64,000 nt of DNA, taken from positions 1-64,000 of the forward strand of contig JAILDJ010000272.1 in NCBI GenBank assembly GCA_024689505.1, given 5' to 3'. The position numbers and the translations under genes were made by a program. The DNA comes from Clostridiales bacterium. Lineage in GTDB: Bacteria; Bacillota; Clostridia; Lachnospirales; Bianqueaceae. Position 1 is the stretch's first letter. The number at the start of each line of letters is the position of its first letter. The notes beneath the pieces were generated by a model. That model did no database searches and had not been told where the DNA came from. It was given only the letters and a program-made list of their open reading frames with translations. Below, piece by piece: positions 16,554 through 25,237 of the stretch.

Positions 16554-18439
16554 AATGTTATTATTGCAAATCGACGATCGGAGATGGAAGCGAGTTTTGC
16601 CCGTATTGCGGACAGCCGCAGAGGATCAACGGGAATCTGCTGAATGCAGCAATGGCAGGTGATCAGGCTGCGTTGGCCGACCTGTACAACCGCACCAGCA
16701 ACGCCGTCTATAACTCGGTTCGGTTCATGGTCAAGGATGAAGATGCGGTCCTGGATATCCTGCAGGATACGTACATCAAGGCATTCAGCAGTTTGGATCA
16801 GCTGGAGGAGGCAGGTAAGTTCGAACCGTGGGTCAAACGGATCGCACACAACAAGGCCATCGACTTCCTGCGCAAAAAGAAGATGATCATGTTTTCCGAT
16901 ATGGTCCCGGAGGATTCGGAAGAGACATTGGATTTCGAAGATGATCGGGTGGAAAATATGCCGGAGATGGTGATCGACCGACAAGAAACGACACGACTCA
17001 TCAAGCAGATCCTGGATTCCCTGCCGGAGGACCAGAGGGCTGTCATCTCCCTGTTCTATTATGATGAGCTGTCTGTAAAAGAAATCGCTTCAGAACTGGG
17101 GATCCCTGAGGCCACGGTCAAGAGCCGGCTGCAGTACGGCCGCCGCAAGATCGAGACGCAGGTCAGGGAATTGGAGAAGAAGGGTACGAAGCTGTACAGC
17201 ATGGCGCCGCTCCCGTTCTTCCTCGCCTTGCTGCGTGAAGCTGCGACAGTGGATGCGCCTTCGGCCCTTTTGCCAGGGATCCTTGCGGGCGGCAGCGGCA
17301 CGACGGGCACCGTGGGTGTCATTGCGGCGAAGACGGCAGGAGCAGCCGCAAAAGCAGCCGTTGGCGCTACTGTGAAGACCGCGATCGCCGCCAAGATCGC
17401 GGCGGGCGTAGTGATCGTGACATTGGTCGGCGGAGGGACCACCGCGGCCGTGATCCATCATAATCGAAAGGTGCAGAAAGAACCGACACAGGCCAGTGAA
17501 ATGCAAGTGGAAGAGGTCGAGCAGGAAGAAGAGTCCCTGGTCAGACCGGAAGCGGAAGCGGTGCCTGAACCTCCGGAAGAGCCGGAACCTCCAAAGGAGC
17601 CGGAGGTGTCAGAAGGATCGGAGTCAGAGGTATCGGAGCCGGAGGAATCGGCTGAAGAGTCTGAACCTGCAACTGAAGAACCGGAAGCACCTGCATCTGA
17701 TACTGCCTGGGTAGACGCTTATCAACAGATCCTGGACGGCTGTCAGCAATGCCTTTCGGAAGGCCTGAATGGATCGAGCCCATTCCTGGAATACGTCTGG
17801 TTCCAGCGTGTGTTGGGGGTGCAGGATGGGTCCCGCGCACTGCAATATGCGCTGCATGACGTGAACCATGATGGCCGGCTGGAGCTTATCCTGGCCGTGG
17901 ATCAGCTTCTGGAGGATGGGTCGGAAGTGTGGATCCCCTTTGAGATCTATGCTTTTGACGGTACGATCGCGGTTCCGCTGCTGCGGGAGTATCTGGACGA
18001 AGCACATTCCCTGGAGATCTGGGCGTCCGGCGGCCTGTCCATCAGTTCCTTGCAGGAAGGGCAGACGTTCTATAGCCTGCCGGAGGGCAGTGCTGCAGTG
18101 AAACGATTGGACGAGTACCTGATCCAGTTCGATGAAAAGGTCGATCAGTCTTTGGCATATCACAGCATCCTGACACCGATCGTTTCTTCTTTGGAAGAAA
18201 TGCAGTCCAATGGTTTTCCTGAGGAAATGATCGCCTATATCAAAGCACAGCTTCAGATCCCGGAGGATCTGGAGACAGAGGATCGGATCGATTTCAATGA
18301 TACGACCTATTGGGATGTGGGTGAGCAATGGCTCGTCAACTGCGAATTTTATTATGACGGGGAACTGGTCGCTGCCGCGCTCGTCGACAGAGAGACCGGT
18401 GAACTGGTGCGCAATATCATTCTGTATTCGGGAAATTGA
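16550..18439 (+). CDS. Membrane-tethered sigma-70 (ECF-type) factor with extracytoplasmic domain
   Basis: 629 residues in one frame. Order: a zinc ribbon (C3, C6, C17, C20); sigma region 2 at about 35-110 (AVLDILQDTYIKAF, VKRIAHNKAIDFLRKKK); sigma region 4 at about 145-205 (LPEDQRAVISLFY, IPEATVKSRLQYGRRK); an Ala/Gly-rich stretch; one hydrophobic helix at about 283-302 followed by HHNRK; a Pro/Glu-rich linker at 310-383; and a C-terminal domain of about 245 residues with a calcium-loop-like DVNHDGRLEL at 437-446. The sigma part would be inside and the tail outside, so release by proteolysis or action at the membrane is required. Promoter targets probably include its own unit and the next gene. 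Confidence 0.85.
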   Translation: MKCYYCKSTIGDGSEFCPYCGQPQRINGNLLNAAMAGDQAALADLYNRTSNAVYNSVRFMVKDEDAVLDILQDTYIKAFSSLDQLEEAGKFEPWVKRIAHNKAIDFLRKKKMIMFSDMVPEDSEETLDFEDDRVENMPEMVIDRQETTRLIKQILDSLPEDQRAVISLFYYDELSVKEIASELGIPEATVKSRLQYGRRKIETQVRELEKKGTKLYSMAPLPFFLALLREAATVDAPSALLPGILAGGSGTTGTVGVIAAKTAGAAAKAAVGATVKTAIAAKIAAGVVIVTLVGGGTTAAVIHHNRKVQKEPTQASEMQVEEVEQEEESLVRPEAEAVPEPPEEPEPPKEPEVSEGSESEVSEPEESAEESEPATEEPEAPASDTAWVDAYQQILDGCQQCLSEGLNGSSPFLEYVWFQRVLGVQDGSRALQYALHDVNHDGRLELILAVDQLLEDGSEVWIPFEIYAFDGTIAVPLLREYLDEAHSLEIWASGGLSISSLQEGQTFYSLPEGSAAVKRLDEYLIQFDEKVDQSLAYHSILTPIVSSLEEMQSNGFPEEMIAYIKAQLQIPEDLETEDRIDFNDTTYWDVGEQWLVNCEFYYDGELVAAALVDRETGELVRNIILYSGN

Positions 18440-18466
18440 TCCTTTCAAAAAACTTTTCGAAAATTA

Positions 18467-18499
18467 AATCCTGACTTCTTCCAGCTGCGTCTTAAGGGT
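18467..18499 (+). promoter_or_regulatory. Candidate ECF-type promoter upstream of the NERD gene
   Basis: AATCCTGA (18467-18474), 13 bp, CGTC (18488-18491), TTAAGGGT (18492-18499). It matches the site before the tethered sigma operon in sequence and spacing, suggesting both are read by the same sigma factor. Confidence 0.55.
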
Positions 18500-18526
18500 G
18501 AAGAACGCAAACAGGAGGAAAACAAA

Positions 18527-19801
18527 ATGAAGGTCGGATATGAGAAGCATCACGACGAGAAACTTACATTCAAAGACTACAAGGCGCTGTATAAGCTCTC
18601 AGCGCGCGGCTGGATCTGGCGGCATGAGGGGGATGCGTTCCTGCAGAACCTGTTCCGCAACAGGGCGTTGATCTTTTGGGCGATCTGTTGGTTCGCGATC
18701 ATCGACAGCCACTATTTCCTGCTCCAGTCCATGATCGGTATCATCTATTCCGTGTTCCATCCATCGACCCTGCTCAAAACGTTGGTAGGTTTCAGTGAAT
18801 TATTGGCGGTCAATCTGCTGATCATCGACCCCGTCAAGTTGAAACGGTCATTACATTTCACAAAGTCGGCCTGGTGGAAGAATACCGGGATCCATCCGGT
18901 GGAGATCATCCAAGATGCGGGACTTTACGGTGAGTATATCGCGACCATGCGTGTAGAAGAAGAACTGGACAAGGCGCATGTGTACGGCAAGATCTACAAC
19001 AGTCTGATGATCCCGATCCAGAATCATGGCCAGAACGCCTGGAGCGAAGCGGATATCGTGGCAGTAACAGAAAATGGGATCCAGGTGTTCGAAGTCAAGA
19101 ACCATATGGGCTTGATCGAAGGCGCTTTCAATGGGGACGTATGGTACCGGAATGGTGATTATACAGCAGATCCGCCGTATAAGAATCCCTTGCTCCAGAA
19201 CCAGCAGCATGTCAATTATCTGATCGAGTACCTGTATCCGCGGATGGCTGCGGCAGGTATGCTGGATAGCAGTAGATCGCTGCTGCATCATTTCGTGAAC
19301 ATCGTCATGTATACGCAGAACCGGTATCTGAACATCGGACTGGATTTCTCTCAGATGCCGATGCAGACAGGTTTCTGCATGACCGGAGGCAGGACCCCGG
19401 TGGACTATACGGTGAAGCTTACGAAAAACCTTTGCAGCGGCAATTTCACACACGAGCAGGTGGACTATATCTGCAGTGTCCTGGATCCTTTGGCAGCTGT
19501 CGATCCCTATCAGCATGCGGCGATGGTCGCGGCAAAGGTCCGGCAGGAAAGCATGTTCGATAACGATCCGCAGTACCGCGCATCGTACCGTGTCGTTGTA
19601 GGGAATATCAACGGTGGGGAACCACTGGTCAATATCGCGAAGACGGTCAGTCCCTATACTTGGTATGATATCGAGGGTAATTATTTCTTTTGGGCAGAAC
19701 CGGAGTTCTGCATCCTTGAACAGTCGGCACCGGCCGGAGGCAGGGCTGGATATCAGCAGAGTTTGGCGCTGGCAAGGCAAATGACAGGGCAGGCGGCGTA
19801 A
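18527..19801 (+). CDS. NERD-domain membrane protein
   Basis: 424 residues. Two hydrophobic segments lie near the N-terminus (about 47-70 and 80-103). A NERD (nuclease-related) domain follows at about 130-260, with the core acids in SEADIVAV and the E-x-K of QVFEVKNHMG, then NPLLQNQQHVNYL. NERD domains belong to the PD-(D/E)XK group and are predicted nucleases; the cellular role is mostly unknown. The C-terminal 150 residues are not recognised. It follows the tethered sigma gene by 87 nt and has a matching candidate promoter, so it may belong to that regulon. The ribosome site is ACAGGAGGAAAAC. Confidence 0.82.
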   Translation: MKVGYEKHHDEKLTFKDYKALYKLSARGWIWRHEGDAFLQNLFRNRALIFWAICWFAIIDSHYFLLQSMIGIIYSVFHPSTLLKTLVGFSELLAVNLLIIDPVKLKRSLHFTKSAWWKNTGIHPVEIIQDAGLYGEYIATMRVEEELDKAHVYGKIYNSLMIPIQNHGQNAWSEADIVAVTENGIQVFEVKNHMGLIEGAFNGDVWYRNGDYTADPPYKNPLLQNQQHVNYLIEYLYPRMAAAGMLDSSRSLLHHFVNIVMYTQNRYLNIGLDFSQMPMQTGFCMTGGRTPVDYTVKLTKNLCSGNFTHEQVDYICSVLDPLAAVDPYQHAAMVAAKVRQESMFDNDPQYRASYRVVVGNINGGEPLVNIAKTVSPYTWYDIEGNYFFWAEPEFCILEQSAPAGGRAGYQQSLALARQMTGQAA

Positions 19802-19844
19802 AATCGCCTGCCTGCTTGATTCTGTCAGGATTTCGGAGTATACT
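19788..19844 (+). promoter_or_regulatory. Hairpin after the NERD gene and promoter for the sortase gene
   Basis: A perfect stem GGCAGGCG (19788-19795)/CGCCTGCC (19805-19812) straddles the NERD stop codon but lacks a T-run. TTGATT (19816-19821), 17-bp spacer and TATACT (19839-19844) form a good sigma-A promoter directly after it. Confidence 0.65.
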
Positions 19845-19892
19845 ATATACGTGTTGAAAACTATCAAGGGGAGAGTCAGATAGTACATATAC

Positions 19893-20768
19893 ATGGCTAA
19901 AAAGAAATCTAAGAAACATAGTTGGATCGGTACCGTGCTTTTGGTATTGATCCTGCTTGCGGGTGTCGGGCTTTTGGTGTACCCGACGTTCAGTGACTGG
20001 TGGAATACCATGCATCAGTCCCGGGCCATCGCCGGTTATGTAGAGCGGATCAGTAATGCGGATCAAGAGGAGATCGAACGTTTGTGGGAGGAAGCACACG
20101 CGTATAACGCGGAGCTGGCCAAAAAGGGCAATCGGTTCAAGGTCTCGGAAGAAGAACTGGAACGATACAAAACCGTGCTGGATGTGACGGGAACGGGCAT
20201 CATGGGTTATATCGATATCCCGAAGATCGACGTATCGCTGCCGATCTATCACAGTACGAGTGATGAAGTGCTGCAGATCGCGGTAGGCCATATGGAGGGG
20301 ACATCGCTTCCGGTCGGCGGCAAAGGCACACATGCGCTGTTATCCGGACATACAGGGCTGCCCTCCGCCAAATTGTTCACCAACATCGACAGGCTGGAAG
20401 AGGGCGACAGGTTCATGATCAATGTCCTGGGCAGGATGCTGACCTATGAAGTCGACCAGATCCAGGTCGTGCTGCCGATGGAAGTAGAAGACCTGGACAT
20501 CGATCCGGAGCAGGACTATGTTACGCTGATCACCTGCACGCCCTATGGCGTCAATACACACCGCCTGCTGGTGCGCGGGCGTCGTGTAGAGGAAGATACA
20601 GAAGAGCAGATGGTAGTGCCCGCGGAAGCGGTCTTCCTGGACAAGATCGTCCTCGGTGTCGTCGTTGGTGTACCGGTACTTTTGTTCATACTGATCATGA
20701 CCTTGATCTTTACGCGAAAAAAGAAAAAGCATGCACGAAAAGGCTTGACAGCGGAAGACGAGGTGTGA
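19893..20768 (+). CDS. Class C sortase
   Basis: 291 residues. N-terminal signal anchor (about 12-31), an extracellular sortase domain and a C-terminal membrane helix (about 250-272) followed by a basic tail, the usual class C layout. Catalytic residues are H153 in SGHTGL, C215 in TLITCTPYG and R224 in NTHRLLVRG. Class C sortases polymerise pilins, but no pilin, LPXTG protein or second sortase is encoded nearby, so its substrate must be elsewhere. The ribosome site is weak (AAGGGGAG about 19 nt before the ATG). Its own promoter is present. Confidence 0.92.
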   Translation: MAKKKSKKHSWIGTVLLVLILLAGVGLLVYPTFSDWWNTMHQSRAIAGYVERISNADQEEIERLWEEAHAYNAELAKKGNRFKVSEEELERYKTVLDVTGTGIMGYIDIPKIDVSLPIYHSTSDEVLQIAVGHMEGTSLPVGGKGTHALLSGHTGLPSAKLFTNIDRLEEGDRFMINVLGRMLTYEVDQIQVVLPMEVEDLDIDPEQDYVTLITCTPYGVNTHRLLVRGRRVEEDTEEQMVVPAEAVFLDKIVLGVVVGVPVLLFILIMTLIFTRKKKKHARKGLTAEDEV

Positions 20769-20774
20769 TATACT
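20745..20774 (+). promoter_or_regulatory. Promoter for tRNA-Pro inside the sortase 3' end
   Basis: Perfect TTGACA (20745-20750), 18-bp spacer and TATACT (20769-20774). The -35 and most of the spacer are sortase coding sequence. Confidence 0.85.
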
Positions 20775-20802
20775 ATTCAAGCTTCTGTCAAGGACAGAAC
20801 GT

Positions 20803-20876
20803 CTGGGTGTAGCTCAGTTTGGTAGAGCGCTAGAATGGGGTTCTAGAGGCCGCAGGTTCGACTCCTGTCACCCAGA
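20803..20876 (+). tRNA. tRNA-Pro (anticodon GGG)
   Basis: 74 nt with a 7-bp acceptor stem CTGGGTG/CACCCAG, D arm, anticodon stem CTAGA/TCTAG holding the loop ATGGGGT (anticodon GGG) and a T arm with GGTTCGACTCC. The C1-G72 pair and A73 discriminator are characteristic of bacterial tRNA-Pro. CCA is not encoded. It has a strong promoter and may read through into rpsO. Confidence 0.95.
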
Positions 20877-20882
20877 TTGGAA

Positions 20883-20927
20883 CCCATGCTCAGAGCTCGG
20901 AGTCTCCGACCGGCTCTTAGCAGTGGG
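20883..20927 (+). promoter_or_regulatory. Structured leader hairpin before rpsO (candidate S15 autoregulatory element)
   Basis: A long stem: CCCATGCT with AGCA-g-TGGG, AGAGC with GCTCT, and an inner TCGGA/TCCGA hairpin. It lies between the tRNA and the rpsO ribosome site. S15 represses its own mRNA in several bacteria through unrelated leader structures; this is a candidate by position only. Confidence 0.5.
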
Positions 20928-20957
20928 GGATATTTATTTTTAGGAGGAAATGTTACA

Positions 20958-21221
20958 ATGACAAAGGAAAGAAAGCTTGAAATTATCAAGGAATTCGGCC
21001 GTTCCGAGGGTGACACCGGTTCTCCTGAAGTGCAGATCGCGCTTCTGACCGAGCGTATCAATCACCTTACCGAGCATCTGAAGACCCACAAAAAGGATCA
21101 TCATTCCCGTCGTGGTATGCTGATGCTGGTCGGACAGCGCCGCGGTATGCTGAACTATCTTCGCAGCAAAGATATCGAGGCCTATCGTACTCTGATCGCC
21201 AGACTGGGTATCAGAAGATAA
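20958..21221 (+). CDS. rpsO: 30S ribosomal protein S15
   Basis: 87 residues from ATG 20958 behind TAGGAGGAAATG. The text is classical S15: [32 protein letters not shown] and [21 protein letters not shown] (last two read as pieces). S15 binds the central domain of 16S rRNA. The rpsO-pnp order is conserved across bacteria. A structured leader precedes it and an imperfect terminator separates it from pnp. Confidence 0.98.
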   Translation: MTKERKLEIIKEFGRSEGDTGSPEVQIALLTERINHLTEHLKTHKKDHHSRRGMLMLVGQRRGMLNYLRSKDIEAYRTLIARLGIRR

Positions 21222-21234
21222 TTTTCGGGTATCA

Positions 21235-21274
21235 AGAGCGGACAAATCTATGTTCGCTCTTCTTTTGGTTTTTT
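21235..21274 (+). terminator. Intrinsic terminator or attenuator between rpsO and pnp
   Basis: Stem AGAGCGGAC (21235-21243)/GTTCGCTCT (21252-21260) with one G-U pair, followed by T-rich sequence. Confidence 0.8.
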
Positions 21275-21362
21275 GCGCATTCAAAGCGCAGCAAAGAAGC
21301 CGTGGCGGATGGCCGCTGTGTGCTTATGTTGGTAGTTTGTTGTTAAGGAGAAAAGGTTAAAA

Positions 21363-23642
21363 ATGGTAAAAGTATTTGAAATGGAAGTCGCGGGCCGCAA
21401 GCTGCGCGCCGAGATCGGCAAAGTCGCAGAGCAGGCCAATGGCGCCGCATGGATGTCCTATGGAGATACGGTAGTCCTGTCCACCGCCACCGCGTCCGAA
21501 AAGCCCAGAGATGGTATCGATTTCTTCCCTCTGGCAGTTGATTACGAAGAGAGACTGTATTCCGTCGGCAAGATCCCGGGCAGCTTCATCAAGCGTGAAG
21601 GCCGTCCTACGGAAAATGCCATCCTCACAGCCCGCTGCATCGATCGTCCGATGCGTCCGCTGTTCCCGAAAGATTATCGTAACGATGTAGCGTTGGTCAA
21701 CACCGTTCTGTGTGTCGATCAGGATTGCTCTCCGGAGATCCTGGCCATGGTCGGATCCTCCGTCGCCGTATCCATCTCTGACATCCCGTTCGACGGTCCG
21801 ATCGCTGCTGTTTCCGTCGGTCTGGTCGATGGTGAGCTGGTCATCAACCCCACGTCCGCACAGCGCGAAGTCAGTGATCTGAACCTGACCGTCGCTTCCA
21901 CCGCGGAAAAGGTCGTCATGATCGAAGCCGGCGCGAATGAAGTCCCGGAAGAGAAAATGATCGAAGCGATCTTCCTTGCCCATGAGCAGAACCAGAAGAT
22001 CGTCGAATGGATCAAGGGCATCGTCGCCGAAGTCGGCCGCGAGAAGCATGCCTATGAAGAGCATGTGGTGCCTGAATATGTATTTGACAAACTGAAGGAA
22101 GTCGTTCCTCCGGCACGTATGGAAGAAGCGGTATTTGCTGATGAGAAGCAGGTCCGTGACGCGAATATCGCACTGGTCACTGCTGATTTCCAGGCCGCCA
22201 TCGCTGAAATGCCGGAAGAAGAGCAGGAGAAGTTCCTGCCTTTCGTGGACGAAGCCATCTATCAGTATCAGAAGAAGACCGTCCGTAAGATGATCAAAGA
22301 AGACGGAAAGCGCCCCGATGGACGTTCCTTCACCGAGATCCGTCCGCTGTCCGCCGAGATCGATCTGCTGCCGCGTACCCATGGTTCCGGTATGTTCAAG
22401 CGCGGTCAGACCCAGGTCCTTACGGTCGCTACTCTTGGCGCTCTGTCCGATCAGCAGCGTCTGGACGGCCTGGACGATCTGGAAGTGTCCAAGCGTTATA
22501 TCCATCACTATAATTTCCCGTCCTTCTCCGTCGGTGAGACCCGCAGTTCCCGCGGTCCCGGCCGTCGTGAGATCGGTCATGGCGCTCTGGCAGAGCGTGC
22601 TCTGGTACCTGTGCTGCCCAGCGAGGAAGAGTTCCCGTACGCGATGCGTCTGGTCTCCGAAGTCCTGAGCTCCAACGGTTCCACCTCTCAGGGTTCCATC
22701 TGCGCCAGCACTCTGGCTCTGATGGCCGCCGGTGTTCCGATCAAGGCTCCGGTCGCCGGTATCTCCTGCGGTCTTGTCACCGGTGAGACGGATGATGATT
22801 TCATTCTGCTGACCGATATCCAGGGCCTTGAGGACTTCTTCGGCGATATGGACTTCAAGGTCGCCGGTACCAAGAAGGGTATCACCGCGATCCAGATGGA
22901 TATCAAAGTCCACGGCCTGACCCGTGCCATCATCGAAGGCGCGATCGCCCGTACTCGCGAAGCACGCGAGTACATCCTGGACGAGATCATGCTGCCCTGC
23001 ATCTCCGAGCCGCGTGCCTCCGTCTCCCAATATGCTCCGAACATCTACCAGACCAAGATCCCGGTCGACAAGATTGGTGAAGTCGTAGGTCCGAAGGGCA
23101 AGATGATCAACAAGATCATCGACGAGACCGGCGTCAAGATCGATATCGAGGACGATGGTTCCGTTTATGTCCTTGGCAACGATGAGGCGATGGCCCTTAA
23201 GGCGATCTCCATCATCGAGAACATCGCCAAAGAGATCCAGATGGATGAGATCTACAACGCCAAGGTCGTGCGTCTGGCTGATTTCGGTGCGTTCGTAGAA
23301 CTGTGCCCGGGTAAAGACGCCCTGCTGCATAATTCCCAGATCAGCAACGAATACGTCGAAAAGGCGGAAGACGTGCTGAAGATCGACGACGAGATCATGG
23401 TCAAGGTCATCGGTATCGAAGTCGACAAGCAGAGCGGCAAGTCCAAGGTCAAGGTCTCCCATAAGGTCCTGCTGCCTCCGAAGGAAGGCGCAGAAGAGGG
23501 CGAAGGCGAGCGCAGACCGCGTAATAACGACCGTCCGCGCCGTGAGCGCAGCAATAACTATCGTAACGACCGCCGCGGAGAGGAGCGTAAAGAGAACTCC
23601 GACAAACCGCGCCGCCGTTTCGACAAGAATGACCGCGCATGA
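21363..23642 (+). CDS. pnp: Polyribonucleotide nucleotidyltransferase (PNPase)
   Basis: 759 residues. Two RNase PH cores (first with [18 protein letters not shown] region, second with [14 protein letters not shown] and [13 protein letters not shown]), then KH ([15 protein letters not shown]) and S1 ([20 protein letters not shown]) RNA-binding domains. The C-terminal 60 residues are an Arg/Asn-rich basic tail, longer than in many PNPases and likely RNA-binding. It degrades RNA 3' to 5' with phosphate and would cooperate with RNase Y, encoded at 51221-52762. dut overlaps its stop by 4 nt. Confidence 0.98.
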   Translation: MVKVFEMEVAGRKLRAEIGKVAEQANGAAWMSYGDTVVLSTATASEKPRDGIDFFPLAVDYEERLYSVGKIPGSFIKREGRPTENAILTARCIDRPMRPLFPKDYRNDVALVNTVLCVDQDCSPEILAMVGSSVAVSISDIPFDGPIAAVSVGLVDGELVINPTSAQREVSDLNLTVASTAEKVVMIEAGANEVPEEKMIEAIFLAHEQNQKIVEWIKGIVAEVGREKHAYEEHVVPEYVFDKLKEVVPPARMEEAVFADEKQVRDANIALVTADFQAAIAEMPEEEQEKFLPFVDEAIYQYQKKTVRKMIKEDGKRPDGRSFTEIRPLSAEIDLLPRTHGSGMFKRGQTQVLTVATLGALSDQQRLDGLDDLEVSKRYIHHYNFPSFSVGETRSSRGPGRREIGHGALAERALVPVLPSEEEFPYAMRLVSEVLSSNGSTSQGSICASTLALMAAGVPIKAPVAGISCGLVTGETDDDFILLTDIQGLEDFFGDMDFKVAGTKKGITAIQMDIKVHGLTRAIIEGAIARTREAREYILDEIMLPCISEPRASVSQYAPNIYQTKIPVDKIGEVVGPKGKMINKIIDETGVKIDIEDDGSVYVLGNDEAMALKAISIIENIAKEIQMDEIYNAKVVRLADFGAFVELCPGKDALLHNSQISNEYVEKAEDVLKIDDEIMVKVIGIEVDKQSGKSKVKVSHKVLLPPKEGAEEGEGERRPRNNDRPRRERSNNYRNDRRGEERKENSDKPRRRFDKNDRA

Positions 23643-24142
23643 TCCGTTTTGAAAAAGTTACTGCAGAGCAGTATGTAGAGGACCGTCGTAAGCGCAGTTC
23701 GTCTGTGCCGGACGGTCCCTCTCTGTTACAGGAATATGCATCCATCAGCATGCCGAAGCGCAGTACCCGTTATTCTGCCGGATATGACATCCGTACTCCG
23801 TTTGGATTCGCGCTGTGGCCGGGGCAGTCTCTTGTGGTGCCCACCGGGCTCAGAGCCGTTATGGAGCCGGATATGTGGCTCGGTCTGTACATCCGATCCA
23901 GCCTGGGGTTCAAGTATGGCATCCGCCTGGTCAACTCTACGGCCGTGATCGATGCTGATTACGCGGGAGCAGCCAATCAAGGCCATCTCATGGTCGGGAT
24001 CTATAATGGCGGACAGAAAGTCCTGCGGCTGGAAGCGGGGGATGCTTTCGCCCAGGGGATCTTCCAGAAATACTATAGGACCGATGATGACGATCCGGCA
24101 GATCAGGTCCGTGTCGGTGGATTTGGATCGACAAATGGATAA
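23639..24142 (+). CDS. dut: dUTP diphosphatase
   Basis: 167 residues. All five trimeric dUTPase motifs can be read: AGYDIRTP, IRSSLG, NSTAVIDADYAG, GDAFAQGIF and the C-terminal VGGFGSTNG that closes over the active site. It hydrolyses dUTP to dUMP and pyrophosphate, keeping uracil out of DNA. An N-terminal extension of about 40 residues precedes motif 1. The ATG overlaps the pnp stop (ATGA), so it is translationally coupled. Confidence 0.92.
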   Translation: MIRFEKVTAEQYVEDRRKRSSSVPDGPSLLQEYASISMPKRSTRYSAGYDIRTPFGFALWPGQSLVVPTGLRAVMEPDMWLGLYIRSSLGFKYGIRLVNSTAVIDADYAGAANQGHLMVGIYNGGQKVLRLEAGDAFAQGIFQKYYRTDDDDPADQVRVGGFGSTNG

Positions 24143-24146
24143 ATAA

Positions 24147-24175
24147 AAACAGCCATCTATGAAAGATGGCTGTTT
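24147..24175 (+). terminator. Intrinsic terminator after dut
   Basis: Stem AAACAGCCATCT/AGATGGCTGTTT with a 5-nt loop and T-rich end. Confidence 0.92.
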
Positions 24176-24305
24176 TGCGTTGATCTGCCGTGCGGAGGAG
24201 CTTTACAGGAGATGGGCCTTGGAGGCGATTATCAACACGTGCAGCGGTCCACGTCGATGAGGCTTATAGCATGCGAATATATGTTCTTATTTACGCACTT
24301 TCTTA

Positions 24306-24334
24306 TTTACAAAAACGGAATATTATGGTATAAT
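24306..24334 (+). promoter_or_regulatory. Sigma-A promoter for the uppP gene cluster
   Basis: TTTACA (24306-24311), 17-bp spacer, perfect TATAAT (24329-24334). The stretch 24177-24305 before it shows no gene. Confidence 0.8.
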
Positions 24335-24373
24335 CATAAAAAAATATCGGCTTTTATCAAGGGAGCAAATTCC

Positions 24374-25225
24374 ATGGAAAAAATATCTATTCTGCACGCC
24401 ATCATCATGGGCATCGTACAAGGGCTGACAGAGTTTTTGCCGATCTCCAGTTCCGGCCATCTGGTGCTGGCTAAGTTTCTACTGCGGGCCGATCTTGGCG
24501 CGAATTCCGCTTTTTTCGAAGTCCTGCTGCACGTCGGTACCTTCATCGCGGTCTGCTGCGTGTATTGGAAAGATGTCTGGAGTCTCATCAAAGAGTTCTT
24601 TATCCTCATCAAGGACCTCTTCCACTATTGCAAAGAGAAGAAAGCCATCGAGATGTACCCGGAGCGCAAAATGCTGCTGTTGGTGCTCATCGCCTCAGTA
24701 CCTACGGCCATCCTTGGCCTCATCATCGAAAAGACGCTGGCCGATGTATTCATGGGTTCTGTGCTTGCGGTAGGGCTGGCGCTGCTCATTACGGCCGCTA
24801 TCCTCATCTTTTCGGCGCGCGTCCCGGAAGGGCGCAAACAACTGAAGGGCATCAAGTATTCTGATGCGCTCTTCATCGGGTTTGTACAGGGCATCGCAGT
24901 AACGCCTGGCATCTCGCGGTCCGGATCCACCATCGTTGCCGGTTTGTGTTCTGGCTTGAAAAGAGAGTTTGCCATTCGGTTTTCTTTTCTCATCTCTCTG
25001 CCGGCCATTGCGGGTGCTATGCTGCTTTCATTGAAAGACTTGTCCGGGCAGGATATCGCCTTGAACGGGCTGGCATATTTCATCGCGCTCATCTTTTCAG
25101 CCGGCGTAGGGTACGTCTGCATACGATGGATGCTCAGGCTCCTGAAAAAGAATAAGTTGTATTATTTCGGTTATTACTGCGCGGTCATTGGCATCGTTGC
25201 GGTCATCACCGGCTTGTTTATGTAA
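24374..25225 (+). CDS. uppP: Undecaprenyl-diphosphatase
   Basis: 283 residues from ATG 24374 (AAGGGAGC upstream). The frame is open further upstream but that part is AT-rich and non-coding. Family motifs: GIVQGLTEFLPISSSGHLVL at the N-terminus and the second-half GFVQGIAVTPGISRSGSTI with the catalytic Arg/Ser. It recycles the undecaprenyl carrier for peptidoglycan synthesis and its loss or gain affects bacitracin tolerance. First gene of a co-directional run ending at recX. Confidence 0.96.
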   Translation: MEKISILHAIIMGIVQGLTEFLPISSSGHLVLAKFLLRADLGANSAFFEVLLHVGTFIAVCCVYWKDVWSLIKEFFILIKDLFHYCKEKKAIEMYPERKMLLLVLIASVPTAILGLIIEKTLADVFMGSVLAVGLALLITAAILIFSARVPEGRKQLKGIKYSDALFIGFVQGIAVTPGISRSGSTIVAGLCSGLKREFAIRFSFLISLPAIAGAMLLSLKDLSGQDIALNGLAYFIALIFSAGVGYVCIRWMLRLLKKNKLYYFGYYCAVIGIVAVITGLFM

Positions 25226-25237
25226 TTGGAGGATAAA

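Noticed and set aside
21357..23462. 701-codon open frame opposite pnp
   Set aside because: Antisense shadow of a strongly conserved gene with low stop frequency; no domain recognised.
24177..24305. Possible small RNA such as SRP RNA between dut and uppP
   Set aside because: The conserved GGAAGCAGC-type apical motif of SRP RNA is absent and no clear promoter-terminator pair encloses the stretch.
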